A DNA stretch of 28,471 nucleotides from contig NZ_JBBBNV010000038.1 of the NCBI RefSeq assembly GCF_037137075.1, forward strand, positions 1 to 28,471, written 5' to 3'. Made by a program: the position numbers and the translations under genes. Below, piece by piece: positions 7,038 through 15,018 of the stretch. The stretch is from JBBBNV01 sp037137075 (lineage in GTDB: Bacteria; Bacillota; Bacilli; Paenibacillales; NBRC-103111). Below the pieces are notes generated by a model. That model worked only from the letters and a program-made list of their open reading frames with translations. It did not search any database and had not been told where the DNA came from. Position 1 is the first letter of the stretch, and the number at the start of each line of letters is the position of its first letter.

Positions 7038-9740
7038 CTAGTTCCCTTCGAACAATTGTATCCGCCACAGCAGCTCCCCTTTTTCCAGCAAGTACAGATG
7101 ACCGTCTCCATCCCCGGTAAATCCTGTGATCGTTCCTATCGCAGCAGGTACTGTCACTGCTAAATTATTCGTTTTCGTGACAGGGTCATACATGCCCTTC
7201 TGCACAGCGACCGTATCCAAATCAAGAAGAAGCCTGGACTTTCCGTCTGTCCCCAGCCTGTAAAATTTTCTGCCGGATAAGTAGACTAAGGTTCCGTTAA
7301 TCTCTTTAATAGCGTCCACCTGCTCCGGTACATCCATGCTGCTCATCCGTGTACCGGTTGACAATAAGATGCTGTTCAGCTTCTTCGTACCGGTATCGAA
7401 GTAATACAAAATCCCTTTATCCTCCACAGCCGCGACTCGCTCTCCAGAGAACTCCACTGCCAGTCTTTGCAAATCCTCATTCAAGTACAGCCGATCCGGC
7501 GCAAGCCCATCCACATACAGCCACTTTTCTTTCACATCACTGTATATCATACGACCGTCAGAGGTAAACACCAGAAAATCATTGGAGGTTAGTTTGTTCT
7601 GCTCGAAATTGTACGCGCCCAGCTTCACCTTGACCTCGGGCCGCATAGTAAACTTGAAGAAATTAGTCATTTTTTCATTCAAATAATTGGCCGGCAGCCA
7701 AACTTCCTTTGTATACATGTTATATACCAGCTGCTGCGTTTGGATGAACAGAACTGAGATAAGCGACGGGGAATACCCGGGCTTATCATTTTGCTTATAT
7801 ACGCTAAATTCCTTATCGATCGTATAGCTGTAAATTTGACCCGTTTTGGAATCATACTGCTTCAATATATATAGCTTTTTTTTATCATAACTTTGTTCAC
7901 TATTAATTGCGTATAGCACCATCACACCCCCATCAGACACAGGCGCTATATCGATAAAATCGCGGGGGTACATTATCGGAGCAATTTGCTTGGTCACGGC
8001 ATCCGCCGTAAAGCCTGCCCGTAAATTGAGCTGCTTCCATTTGTTGGCTGCTTGGGAGGATGTCGTTTGCTCTGGCTTGCTGCTATCATCTTTGAAATGT
8101 ACCCACCGGACAAGATTGTTTTCTTTGTCATACAAAACCATATTCCCATCTGAATCGAATGCGAATGAGCCAACAACCGCGGTCTTTTCAAATGTGGCTT
8201 GAAATTGAGTGCTCGTAATCCGCTTGTCCTCATCCATCATTCCCGGTATGTACCTTAGCTTGGATAAATCGACAAATTCAGAAAGCTCGCCTTTGGTTGT
8301 CAGCTGATAAATCCGGCCTCCCGAAGCCAAATAAAACTGTCCCTCATGTACAGCTATCGCAGTAATGGGCTCCAAATCGAGCCGCGTGATTTCCCGCTCC
8401 TCCTTCGTGCTCAGCGGAATCACACTGAGCTCTTGATTCAGGGTATCCATTACATAAACGGCATCCTGTTGAATCAGCGCCTGCACACGACGATTCGGTT
8501 CCTCTTTACTTGGAATGATAGCCAGCCGCTCCGCCTCACCCGAGCTGTTGACAAGCATGATTTGCCCGCGCCGAATATCACTTAATATCATCTGGCTTTC
8601 ATTCAGCCGCAGATAAAAATTCGAATCCGGGTAATTTACCCATTCCGTATTGGGATTGGCCAGTACAAATGGAGCGGTTCCGGTAGCAGATTTAGAAGGC
8701 CGGACTTCAATTCTTTTCCCGTCTGTGCTATATCCGCCAATCCACGGCTCCTTTGTCTGCAGGTCATAGAACAAGCCGCCAATTTGGTCAATGGGGGTAA
8801 TTAAATCTTTTTCTTTATAGGATATTTTATTCTCTTCTAATTTTCCGATTACAAAATACGGTTTTCCATTATGTACAGTTCTTCGCTTCTCAAGTACATA
8901 AACGCTCCCATCCTCCGCAGGAGCAATCTGAATGACTTCCGAAGTGTAACCGTCCACATTTGTATCGGACATGGCCAGTAGATTTTCAACGATAATCGGA
9001 TACATTTTATTTCTTTCAGATGCTTGCTGTACAGGAGCCTCCGCCTCAGGCTGAGGCGGCTCTGTGGCTGGAGTCTGCGGTTGAGGGACTTGACCATTCC
9101 GGAACGCCTTGCCCAGCAGCACCGCCGCTTCCGCGCGGGTGACCGCCTTCTTCGGCTTGAACGTCTGGTCCTCATAACCGGACAATAGGCCCGCCTCCGC
9201 CGCCCTCGCGACATAAGGCCTCGCCGCTTCCGAAATCTCGCCTGCGTCCGCAAACGCCGCTTGTCCGCCTGCCGCCTCTGCAACGGACAGCTTCAGCATT
9301 TTCACCAAAGCCACCGCGATATCCTCCCTCAGGGCCTCCCCCTCCGGGTGAAATACCTGCTCTCCTCCGGCTGTCCCGCCTTCGAATTGCTCCTTCACGG
9401 CCTCGACGTAGGCTGCATACCAGTTGTCCATGGCTACATCCGCGTAAGTGGACGCTCCTGCAGAGGCCGCCTGTACTCCGGCCGCCTTCGCCAGCAGAAC
9501 CGCGAATTCCGCCCGGTTAATCGTTTTATCCGGCTGGAACGAGCCGTCCGCATAACCGCTAATGACCTGCTCCTGCTGCAGGCGGACTACGTCAGCATAC
9601 GCCCAGTGCGCTTTCGGCAGATCGCTGAACTGCCCTTCCGCCGAAGCCTGCCCTCCTACGGCTAGTAGCATCACGCAGCTCCATGCGGCCGCGGTGAGTA
9701 TTTTCTTTTTCTTGCTTGCTCTTGTTGAAAAAACATTCAT
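7038..9740 (-). CDS. SLH-domain surface protein with a large C-terminal repeat-rich region
   Basis: About 900 residues, exported and probably held to secondary cell-wall polymer. Residues 1-35 are a Sec signal peptide (KKKK, a hydrophobic core, cleavage near ASA). Three SLH repeats follow: 38-86 (with 'ISGYADGSFQPDKTINRAEF'), 99-150 (degenerate) and 163-213 (with 'LLSGYEDQTFKP..AVTRAEA'). A Pro/Gln/Glu linker (216-241) leads to about 660 residues rich in short beta-strand patterns of the 'G..YYFD...K.L' and 'DGHLYLLEKGEL' type, suggestive of a beta-propeller but not proven. The ATG at 9740 gives the normal signal peptide; a TTG at 9761 is also possible. AGGGG lies 13 bases before the ATG. The SLH part is visibly more GC-rich than the rest. 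The ligand or substrate is unknown. Confidence 0.88.
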   Translation of the reverse strand: MNVFSTRASKKKKILTAAAWSCVMLLAVGGQASAEGQFSDLPKAHWAYADVVRLQQEQVISGYADGSFQPDKTINRAEFAVLLAKAAGVQAASAGASTYADVAMDNWYAAYVEAVKEQFEGGTAGGEQVFHPEGEALREDIAVALVKMLKLSVAEAAGGQAAFADAGEISEAARPYVARAAEAGLLSGYEDQTFKPKKAVTRAEAAVLLGKAFRNGQVPQPQTPATEPPQPEAEAPVQQASERNKMYPIIVENLLAMSDTNVDGYTSEVIQIAPAEDGSVYVLEKRRTVHNGKPYFVIGKLEENKISYKEKDLITPIDQIGGLFYDLQTKEPWIGGYSTDGKRIEVRPSKSATGTAPFVLANPNTEWVNYPDSNFYLRLNESQMILSDIRRGQIMLVNSSGEAERLAIIPSKEEPNRRVQALIQQDAVYVMDTLNQELSVIPLSTKEEREITRLDLEPITAIAVHEGQFYLASGGRIYQLTTKGELSEFVDLSKLRYIPGMMDEDKRITSTQFQATFEKTAVVGSFAFDSDGNMVLYDKENNLVRWVHFKDDSSKPEQTTSSQAANKWKQLNLRAGFTADAVTKQIAPIMYPRDFIDIAPVSDGGVMVLYAINSEQSYDKKKLYILKQYDSKTGQIYSYTIDKEFSVYKQNDKPGYSPSLISVLFIQTQQLVYNMYTKEVWLPANYLNEKMTNFFKFTMRPEVKVKLGAYNFEQNKLTSNDFLVFTSDGRMIYSDVKEKWLYVDGLAPDRLYLNEDLQRLAVEFSGERVAAVEDKGILYYFDTGTKKLNSILLSTGTRMSSMDVPEQVDAIKEINGTLVYLSGRKFYRLGTDGKSRLLLDLDTVAVQKGMYDPVTKTNNLAVTVPAAIGTITGFTGDGDGHLYLLEKGELLWRIQLFEGN

Positions 9741-9895
9741 TCGCTTGGAACAGCCCCTCAATCATGAAAATGTTGGTTATTTTTACAAGCCCCTTGTTAT
9801 TTTATTACATTCGCTTGGGAGTTTTCTACCTAAAATTGTTTTTCTCCCCTCTATGCTATAAGCAAAGTCAAATTTTCCAGCTAATAAAGGAAGCA

Positions 9896-10252
9896 TTATT
9901 TCACGGGCTCGGATTTCCGGATTTGTCTGGCCTCCATGTAAATAACGAATGGAATGGCTGTAAGCAAACAAAGAAGCAGCAGCATGGACCGTTCAAAAAA
10001 TAAGCGGAATTGTTCCTGTGTCCAGAGGCTTTCGCCTATAATCCAATACGCAATCGGGTTGGAGATACCGATGCCGTCCTGTACAGAAGGAATGAGGCTT
10101 TGGGCGTAGTTCTGGCCAAGGCATACGGAAGCGGCAGCAGTCACGCTGAACGCCAGGATGAAGCCGATAGAGTACGCAAAACGGATTCCATTTTTGTGAA
10201 GAACGCCAACAACACCAGCCACTACAACCAAGCGAATTAAACCAAATAGCAT
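9896..10252 (-). CDS. small integral membrane protein, unknown function
   Basis: 118 residues with three likely membrane segments (about 2-20, 25-48 and 86-106) and a polar loop between the second and third. The C-terminus is charged and probably cytoplasmic. The ATG has GGGGAGGA ending about 4 bases upstream, a strong ribosome site. It is followed on the same strand, 155 bases later, by the SLH protein gene, with no clear terminator between them, so co-transcription is possible. No family is recognised. Confidence 0.72.
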   Translation of the reverse strand: MLFGLIRLVVVAGVVGVLHKNGIRFAYSIGFILAFSVTAAASVCLGQNYAQSLIPSVQDGIGISNPIAYWIIGESLWTQEQFRLFFERSMLLLLCLLTAIPFVIYMEARQIRKSEPVK

Positions 10253-10502
10253 CTGTCCTCCCCTCTTCTACGATCTGACAAAGAACCATCCACTCGTTTT
10301 TCCTTATTTTACCACACAACCTTCAGTCCATACACATACACCTGCATGATACGTGCGTAACAAGTTCAGGATAAACCTTCCATCATGCAGATATGGAAAA
10401 CTTTGTTTCAGCCGGCGCCTCACGTGCCATTTTACTGGAACCCCTGTGCCGCTTTCGGATTATACTACTAATAATTCTGAATTCATGGTGGTGAGCGGAC
10501 AA
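10253..10502. other. intergenic stretch between divergent small genes
   Basis: Apart from the possible minus-strand -10 box at 10306-10314 and an isolated TATACT (10461-10466) on the plus strand, I see no RNA structure, repeat or terminator here. A reading frame can be extended back to 10353, but it has no ribosome site there and no protein-like composition. Confidence 0.4.
10306..10314 (-). promoter_or_regulatory. possible extended -10 promoter of the small membrane protein gene
   Basis: On the minus strand TGG-TAAAAT fits the extended -10 pattern TGnTATAAT (5 of 6 in the hexamer), 54 bases upstream of the start codon. No good -35 box is visible. Confidence 0.35.
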
Positions 10503-10628
10503 TTGGCTGACATCGAGGATATCCAGCATGATGTCCTGTTAATCGTATTCACGGTGATTTTTGTTGCGTTCGCATTAGGCTTTGGAAATGAAGTTGAGGG
10601 GGGAGAGACAGAACAAATCATAACGTAA
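10503..10628 (+). CDS. possible 41-residue single-pass membrane peptide
   Basis: A short frame starting at TTG, with GGTGGTGAG (10487-10495) 7 bases upstream. It encodes an acidic N-terminus, one hydrophobic segment (about residues 11-28, LLIVFTVIFVAFALGFG) and an acidic tail. An in-frame ATG exists at 10485 but lacks a ribosome site. It lies 26 bases before the next gene on the same strand. It could be a real small membrane protein or chance; a bias toward hydrophobic codons is the only protein-level support. Confidence 0.4.
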   Translation: MADIEDIQHDVLLIVFTVIFVAFALGFGNEVEGGETEQIIT

Positions 10629-10654
10629 AATCCTGATATGGGGAGAGGTGTGTG

Positions 10655-10939
10655 ATGGCTGGTCAAAATGGCTCCAACGGCAAATCCAAGGCAAGCAAAA
10701 AAACGAAGCAGAGCTCCTCCATACTCTCCCGCCTGTCTGCTCAAGATGTGGCCGTCATCGCGGCGATTTTATCCGACAGTCTGAAGGTACAGTCCGTTCT
10801 GATTGATAATGATCAGACGATTCAGGTCGTCCTGCAGGGCTCCCTAAAACGCAAAACGGCCACTGATAAGCTCGTTGAGCAAATCAGCGACCTGTCTGTC
10901 GGAGAAGTTCTAAAGGCCATTCTGAATACAGCCAAGTAA
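10655..10939 (+). CDS. small conserved-looking protein, unknown function
   Basis: 94 residues. The first 22 are Ser/Lys/Asn-rich and probably disordered; the rest looks like a compact alpha/beta fold (two 'L...DV..I.AIL...L' helices and 'Q.VLIDNDQTIQVVLQG' strands). GGGGAGAGG (10640-10648) precedes the ATG at 10655 by 6 bases; a GTG one codon earlier is possible. There is no signal peptide. Its stop lies one base from the converging stop of cbiZ, with no terminator between. The family is not recognised. Confidence 0.72.
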   Translation: MAGQNGSNGKSKASKKTKQSSSILSRLSAQDVAVIAAILSDSLKVQSVLIDNDQTIQVVLQGSLKRKTATDKLVEQISDLSVGEVLKAILNTAK

Positions 10940-10940
10940 A

Positions 10941-11636
10941 TCAACGGCGCCGCAAATACGCCTGCCCTGATAACATGAATGCTTCATAAACGGCACGGCC
11001 AATCAAATGCCCAACGACTGTCGCCGTTCCTGCGTAGCGAAAAGGGACAAGTCCTGTTCCGGTAGTCGCTACAATGACGGCATCTGTCGTTGTACCTGTG
11101 GCGGTTTCGCCGTCTCCGGTCATAACCCCCAGCTGCTGCAATGCGGCTGCTTTGGCTTCAGTAGCAGTAATAAGCGCACCGGCCATAGCTTCATCCGACA
11201 TCGTTCCCTCAATCAAAAGCATCGTATTGATTGTTCCGGGAAACAACCTCCCTGCCGGTACGCCTGATCCGGCCCGCGCCGCATTTCCGAAGCCGGCGGT
11301 TACCCAGCAGCACACGCGAATCCCGTCCAACTCCATCGACGTATAGCCTGCATCGGCAACCTGCGCCGCGGTAAGCATACCTGCGGCTTCAAGCTCCGGA
11401 TAGCCGCATCGTTCCAGGAAGGCCTGCGTCTCCCGCTCTGGATCGTCCGACATATACTGGTGATGAACCTGCCGGTTAAACAGCAGCCTCCGCATCCCGA
11501 AGCCTCCCTGCCACAGACCGGTGCTTAAGCAGTACAGCGGCTTCTCGCTTCTGACCGTCAATATAAACGAGCCGCCAGCCTGCTCTACGGCCGATACAAC
11601 ACCTTCGATCGGCACGGCATACTGTATCACAGCCAA
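10941..11636 (-). CDS. cbiZ: adenosylcobinamide amidohydrolase, CbiZ family
   Basis: 231 residues with the CbiZ signature: 'GTINTMLLIEG' at 134-144, 'ITATEAKAAAL' at 156-166 and 'ATGTTTDAV' at 179-187. CbiZ removes the aminopropanol group of adenosylcobinamide to give adenosylcobyric acid, a route for salvaging incomplete corrinoids. No other cobalamin gene, transporter or cobalamin riboswitch is visible in the window. It overlaps the upstream 71-residue gene. Two starts are possible: TTG at 11636 (AGAGAG 7 bases upstream) or GTG at 11630, which forms a GTGA overlap with the upstream stop. It converges on the 94-residue gene with a one-base gap. Confidence 0.9.
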   Translation of the reverse strand: MAVIQYAVPIEGVVSAVEQAGGSFILTVRSEKPLYCLSTGLWQGGFGMRRLLFNRQVHHQYMSDDPERETQAFLERCGYPELEAAGMLTAAQVADAGYTSMELDGIRVCCWVTAGFGNAARAGSGVPAGRLFPGTINTMLLIEGTMSDEAMAGALITATEAKAAALQQLGVMTGDGETATGTTTDAVIVATTGTGLVPFRYAGTATVVGHLIGRAVYEAFMLSGQAYLRRR

Positions 11637-11842
11637 GGATCGGCTCTCTGTTCAGAGGCCGGCTGATACGAATAATGACGGTCCAGCTTCACGACACGGC
11701 GGTTTGGCTTGCGGATGAGTACCGATTGCTCGTCCCATGCAACGACGATGCCCCGCACATCATTCTCCGGGTTGGCATCACGGATGACCCTGAGCTTCGT
11801 TCCCTCCAGCCGGTATGTATCCAATTGCTCCTCACTAATCAT
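11627..11842 (-). CDS. 71-residue protein, unknown, coupled to cbiZ
   Basis: A small basic protein whose residues 16-60 ('TKLRVIRD', 'DVRGIVVAWDEQSVLIRKP', 'RVVKLDRHYSY') look like a small all-beta barrel of the SH3/KOW or Hfq-like sort; that is a guess from strand pattern only. AGGAGGG lies 7 bases before the ATG. The stop overlaps the start of cbiZ, implying a two-gene operon. A terminator at 11866-11900 separates it from the gene before it. Confidence 0.75.
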   Translation of the reverse strand: MISEEQLDTYRLEGTKLRVIRDANPENDVRGIVVAWDEQSVLIRKPNRRVVKLDRHYSYQPASEQRADPWL

Positions 11843-11865
11843 GTCATTACCCTCCTGCTTCTTTA

Positions 11866-11900
11866 GAAAAAAACCTAACGCCCCTCAGGGCATTAGGTTT
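11866..11900 (-). terminator. terminator of the 113-residue gene
   Basis: On the minus strand AAACCTAATGCCC pairs with GGGCGTTAGGTTT around TGAG, followed by TTTT. It lies 33 bases past the stop of the gene at 11933-12274. Confidence 0.87.
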
Positions 11901-11932
11901 CTCAATATTCCTCGTACGATGTTCGCCTAGAC

Positions 11933-12274
11933 TTAGGCAAGCTTATCCGACATGCTTTCTTTCGAATCATTGGTCTCGTACCAATAGTCCAGTACCTTGC
12001 TGGACATGACGCGTTTTTGAATGTACTCCACCTGTTGTGTAGAGAACAACGAATGCCATTCGATGGACAACTCATTGCACAGCTTCACAATGGTCAACAG
12101 CTCAGACCAAGCTACGTAGCGTTTGTACCAGAAAAATTGAGGATGTTCAATCATATAAGGATACAAGTCATCAAAGTCCGTATGCTTGCAGTCGAGCGCG
12201 CGTTCAAAATGCGTCTTGGCTTCCGACAATTTGTTCGTAAAAAACTCCGCGGAGTATTGTTGTTCATTCCCCAT
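11933..12274 (-). CDS. 113-residue soluble protein, unknown function
   Basis: Rich in Trp, Tyr, Phe and His, probably all-helical ('FFTNKLSEAKTHFERALDC', 'W.ELLTIVKLCNELSIEW'). There is no signal peptide or membrane segment. The start ATG has GAGAGAGGAG about 9 bases upstream. A good -10 box (TATAAT, 12316-12311) lies about 37 bases upstream and a strong terminator follows, so it is a single-gene unit. The family is not recognised. Confidence 0.75.
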   Translation of the reverse strand: MGNEQQYSAEFFTNKLSEAKTHFERALDCKHTDFDDLYPYMIEHPQFFWYKRYVAWSELLTIVKLCNELSIEWHSLFSTQQVEYIQKRVMSSKVLDYWYETNDSKESMSDKLA

Positions 12275-12310
12275 AACGTGAGACTCCTCTCTCTGAAAAA
12301 CCTTATACCA

Positions 12311-12339
12311 ATTATAATGGAAAAATCGCTTTCAGAAAA
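12311..12339 (-). promoter_or_regulatory. probable promoter of the 113-residue gene
   Basis: On the minus strand a perfect TATAAT (12316-12311) is preceded at 17-base spacing by TTTTCT, a weak -35. Its position 37 bases before the start codon is sensible. Confidence 0.5.
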
Positions 12340-12406
12340 GGGATTGGCCGGACCAAAAATTTACCGTACGCATACAAGTCATAGTAGCAATCTGTCATCA
12401 CCGCGG

Positions 12407-12976
12407 CTATTCAAACTGAATGCCGCCATCGGCAAGCGATTTAATCCGTACCAGCGATTCCACACGTACACCGGATTCCCGGATTGTGCGGGCTCCCGCC
12501 TGAAACGATTTCTCCACAGCAATACCAAGACCGACAAGCTCTGCGCCGGACCGTTCAATAATGCGCATCAAGCCGCGTGCAGCATCCCCATTAGCCATAA
12601 TGTCGTCGATAAGCAGCACTCGTTCACCCGGGGATAGCATCGATTTCGAAACGAGAATATCGGTTACGATCCCTTTCGTGAAGGATGGAACTCGCTCACA
12701 GTAAGCATCGCTATCGGTCGTTAGCGTTTTCTTGCGGCGCGCGAATACCATCGGAACCCCCAAATCCAGCGCTGTTGCAAAAGCAAGCGAAATGCCCGAT
12801 GATTCCATAGTCAGCACCTTAGTCACGCCTAACTCCCGGAATCTGGCGGCGAATTCGCGGCCAAGCTCCATAACAAGCAGCGGGTCCACCTGGTGATTCA
12901 AAAGGGCATCAAGCCGGATGACCTGATCAGATACGACTGTTGCTTGCTCCAAAATTCGTTGTTTAAATAACTCCAT
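12407..12976 (-). CDS. xpt: xanthine phosphoribosyltransferase
   Basis: 189 residues that follow Bacillus Xpt along the whole length: 'LSDQV..VD..LNHQ.DP' near 16-32, 'T.ESSGI' at 56-62, 'GVPMVFAR' near 73-80, the PRPP-binding loop 'VLLIDDIMANG' at 120-130 and 'EKSFQ.G' at 155-161. It joins xanthine to PRPP to make XMP in purine salvage. The ATG at 12976 was chosen because GGAGG lies 7 bases upstream and the family begins here; the frame runs open 44 codons further, into clearly non-coding AT-rich DNA. Its usual partner pbuX is not adjacent, and no purine riboswitch is recognisable upstream. Confidence 0.95.
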   Translation of the reverse strand: MELFKQRILEQATVVSDQVIRLDALLNHQVDPLLVMELGREFAARFRELGVTKVLTMESSGISLAFATALDLGVPMVFARRKKTLTTDSDAYCERVPSFTKGIVTDILVSKSMLSPGERVLLIDDIMANGDAARGLMRIIERSGAELVGLGIAVEKSFQAGARTIRESGVRVESLVRIKSLADGGIQFE

Positions 12977-13119
12977 AGGCCAACCTCCATCAATTCCACC
13001 TTTCAGTAACCTTATCATAACATTTCGGTTTCTTTCAAGCCACTGGGCACTATCCCAAAAAAAATTTAAAAATTGTGCAACTTTTTCTTTACAAATTATG
13101 TCTATCATAGTAAATGTGA

Positions 13120-13148
13120 TTGAACTTTTTCCGCCGGACGAGTATGAT
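13120..13148 (+). promoter_or_regulatory. probable promoter of the lipoprotein gene
   Basis: TTGAAC (13120-13125) and TATGAT (13143-13148) lie 17 bases apart, about 40 bases before the start codon. Confidence 0.65.
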
Positions 13149-13188
13149 TATACCTATTGTATTTTTCCTCTAGAAAGGAAGATTTCCC

Positions 13189-13920
13189 TTGAAACGTTCC
13201 CGCATATACTGGACCGCAGCATTGCTGCTGACTGTTATCGCAGTTCCCTTCACCGGTTGCCGGAATACGCCTGCAAATGACGCACATGGCCTGACTGCCG
13301 TTTCTGGCACCCCACAGCCTATCCAAGGGGAGACGAGCAGTCCTGCACCGACCAGTGTGCCGGAGGTCGCGATTGCATCGAGGGACTATGTCCCCGCTGC
13401 AGCACCTGTCAACAGCACGGCTCCGGATAACCCGGCAGCCCCTGCTACAGCAGCCGACGTGTTCGCTCAGAAACAGGTCGCCTCGACCGCCGCGGCCTCC
13501 TCGGCAGTCGAGTACAAAACGGCGCAGGACAAATTTAATGAAAATGAACCGTCCCTGCTCGGCTTGAAAATGAAAGCTACCAAAGCCGATGTGTCTTCCT
13601 TGTACGGGGAGCCGGTAAAGCAGTTTGTCATGGAGGATGAGCAGGACCCCATTACCGTATATGATTACAAAAGCTTCTCGGTCGGCTTCAGCCAGAAAGG
13701 AGAGCTGCAATTTATCGATATCAGTACGGATACGGTTAACCCTGGACTTAACGGGCTTCGTGTAGGAATGAAGTCCAAGGATGCCATCCAGGCTTTGGGC
13801 AATCCCAACAGCAATACAAGCTTCGTGTTAACCTATAAATCCAAGGGGGCCGTGCTGAAGCTTGACATCGATCCCAAAGAAGACAGCATTCGTTCCATCA
13901 AATTATTTAAATCCAACTAA
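13189..13920 (+). CDS. lipoprotein with two BamE/SmpA-like repeats
   Basis: 243 residues starting at TTG, with AAAGGAAG about 7 bases upstream. A lipoprotein signal peptide ends in FTG-Cys24, so Cys24 is probably lipidated and the protein sits on the outer face of the membrane. Residues 25-115 are low in complexity (Ala, Pro, Ser, Thr). The folded part holds two similar units: 'LLGLKMKATKADVSSLYGEP' near 124-143 and 'LNGLRVGMKSKDAIQALGNP' near 184-203. That is the 'G.s..dv...lG.P' pattern seen in SmpA/BamE-like and DUF4309-type domains. The role is unknown. A terminator follows. Confidence 0.82.
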   Translation: MKRSRIYWTAALLLTVIAVPFTGCRNTPANDAHGLTAVSGTPQPIQGETSSPAPTSVPEVAIASRDYVPAAAPVNSTAPDNPAAPATAADVFAQKQVASTAAASSAVEYKTAQDKFNENEPSLLGLKMKATKADVSSLYGEPVKQFVMEDEQDPITVYDYKSFSVGFSQKGELQFIDISTDTVNPGLNGLRVGMKSKDAIQALGNPNSNTSFVLTYKSKGAVLKLDIDPKEDSIRSIKLFKSN

Positions 13921-13928
13921 CCCTATGT

Positions 13929-13964
13929 AGCCCGCTGCCCCTGACCAGGTCAGCGGGCTTTTTA
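13929..13964 (+). terminator. terminator of the lipoprotein gene
   Basis: AGCCCGCTG (13929-13937) pairs with CAGCGGGCT (13951-13959), followed by TTTTT. It begins 8 bases past the stop. Confidence 0.9.
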
Positions 13965-14160
13965 TTGAAGCCATACCTATGTAGCATGTCCATATCCGTC
14001 TCCTCTCCTTATGCCCCGCAGTCATTGAGCCGCCCGCCGTCTCCCCCTTTTTTATCCGTACAATTGTCCGACTTGTCCTGATGATGAAGCCTGGAATGCA
14101 GCGCATTTAGCGCAGCAACGCCGATCTCGCCACCGCATACCAGGAAATGCTTTACTCAGG

Positions 14161-14196
14161 CAAAAAAAGCCTCGCAGCCGAAGCAGGCCGAAGGCT
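14161..14196 (-). terminator. terminator of the stand-alone DedA gene
   Basis: On the minus strand AGCCTTCGGCC pairs with GGCTGCGAGGCT (one bulged C), followed by seven T. It lies about 20 bases past the DedA stop. The 200 bases between it and the lipoprotein terminator hold nothing I can support. Confidence 0.82.
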
Positions 14197-14216
14197 TGGT
14201 TTTCATTTGCTGCAGA

Positions 14217-14816
14217 TTAAGCGTTAGTTTTGCGGCGGTAGCGCATCACCAAAAAAATAATAACGGCAACCAGAATCGCCACAATAGCCAATATCCCGCC
14301 CATATACTTATGAAGCAGATAAAAAATATGGTGGATGTTTTCCCGGATGAAGTAGCCGAGCGTAATGAATGTGGTTACCCAAATCAATGCGCCGGAGCCT
14401 GCATACACAAGATACCGCCAAAACTTAATACCGGTCACACCGGATAAATAGCATGTAAAGTGCCGGATGCCCGGGATGAAGTACCCGAAGCTTACCGTCC
14501 ACACGCCATATTTTTGAAACCAGGCTTCGGCCTTCTCTAGTCGGGGAGGCGTCAAGCGGAACCATTTTCCGTATTTATACATAAACGGCTTGCCCAGCTT
14601 GCGGCCAAGAGCATAACTGACGATCATCCCGGTCATGCTGCCTGCAAAGCAGACAACAATGGAAATCGGATACGAAAGCGTGCCGTGTGACGCCAGCATG
14701 CCTACTGTAGCCATCAGGGTTTCATCAGGAATCGGCAGTCCTGCAATTCCTACTGCCAGAAGCCCAAATAAGGCAAAATAGCCGTATTGTCCAATCAAAT
14801 CAATCAAATGATCCAC
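14217..14816 (-). CDS. DedA family membrane protein
   Basis: 199 residues with the DedA/VTT hallmarks: 'GIAGLPIPDET' near 22-32, 'GYFIPGIRHFTCYLSG' near 105-120 and C-terminal hydrophobic helices ending in basic residues. Members of this family move polyprenyl phosphate or phospholipid across the membrane; the substrate here is unknown. The GTG at 14816 was chosen because GGAG lies 8 bases upstream and the protein then begins like other DedA proteins; a longer start at 14852 has no ribosome site and adds a Cys-rich leader that looks spurious. It is the second DedA domain in the window, the first being fused to PAP2 at 5358-6620. Confidence 0.92.
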   Translation of the reverse strand: MDHLIDLIGQYGYFALFGLLAVGIAGLPIPDETLMATVGMLASHGTLSYPISIVVCFAGSMTGMIVSYALGRKLGKPFMYKYGKWFRLTPPRLEKAEAWFQKYGVWTVSFGYFIPGIRHFTCYLSGVTGIKFWRYLVYAGSGALIWVTTFITLGYFIRENIHHIFYLLHKYMGGILAIVAILVAVIIFLVMRYRRKTNA

Positions 14817-15018
14817 TTCACACACTCCACATCTGCAAGTTTCCTGCACCATTTTAAATCAAAACCATCCGGCGATCCCAAGTTCATGTACTGCCCCGCT
14901 CCCAAATGACATAAGTTGTACAAACCGGATAAAACGGCCCCCGCTTGTCATTGTGGAAAAGCCATGGTTTTGTATGGCCAAGCAGGTCAAAAAGCTGATT
15001 AAAGGTGGTACGAATTCC

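Noticed and set aside
12017..12637. 206-codon open frame on the plus strand
   Set aside because: Antisense to the 113-residue gene and to xpt, both of which have ribosome sites and, for xpt, full family motifs.
13130..13170. TATAATCATAC on the minus strand, reminiscent of the start of a purine riboswitch
   Set aside because: None of the later conserved loop sequences follow, and it coincides with the lipoprotein promoter on the other strand.
13105..13710. 201-codon open frame on the minus strand
   Set aside because: Antisense to the lipoprotein gene, which has a promoter, ribosome site, lipobox and terminator; the frame has odd Gly/Arg-rich composition.
14853..14880. Upstream start of the stand-alone DedA protein at 14852
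   Set aside because: No ribosome site, and the extra 12 residues (Cys-rich) are unlike DedA N-termini; the GTG at 14816 has GGAG 8 bases upstream.
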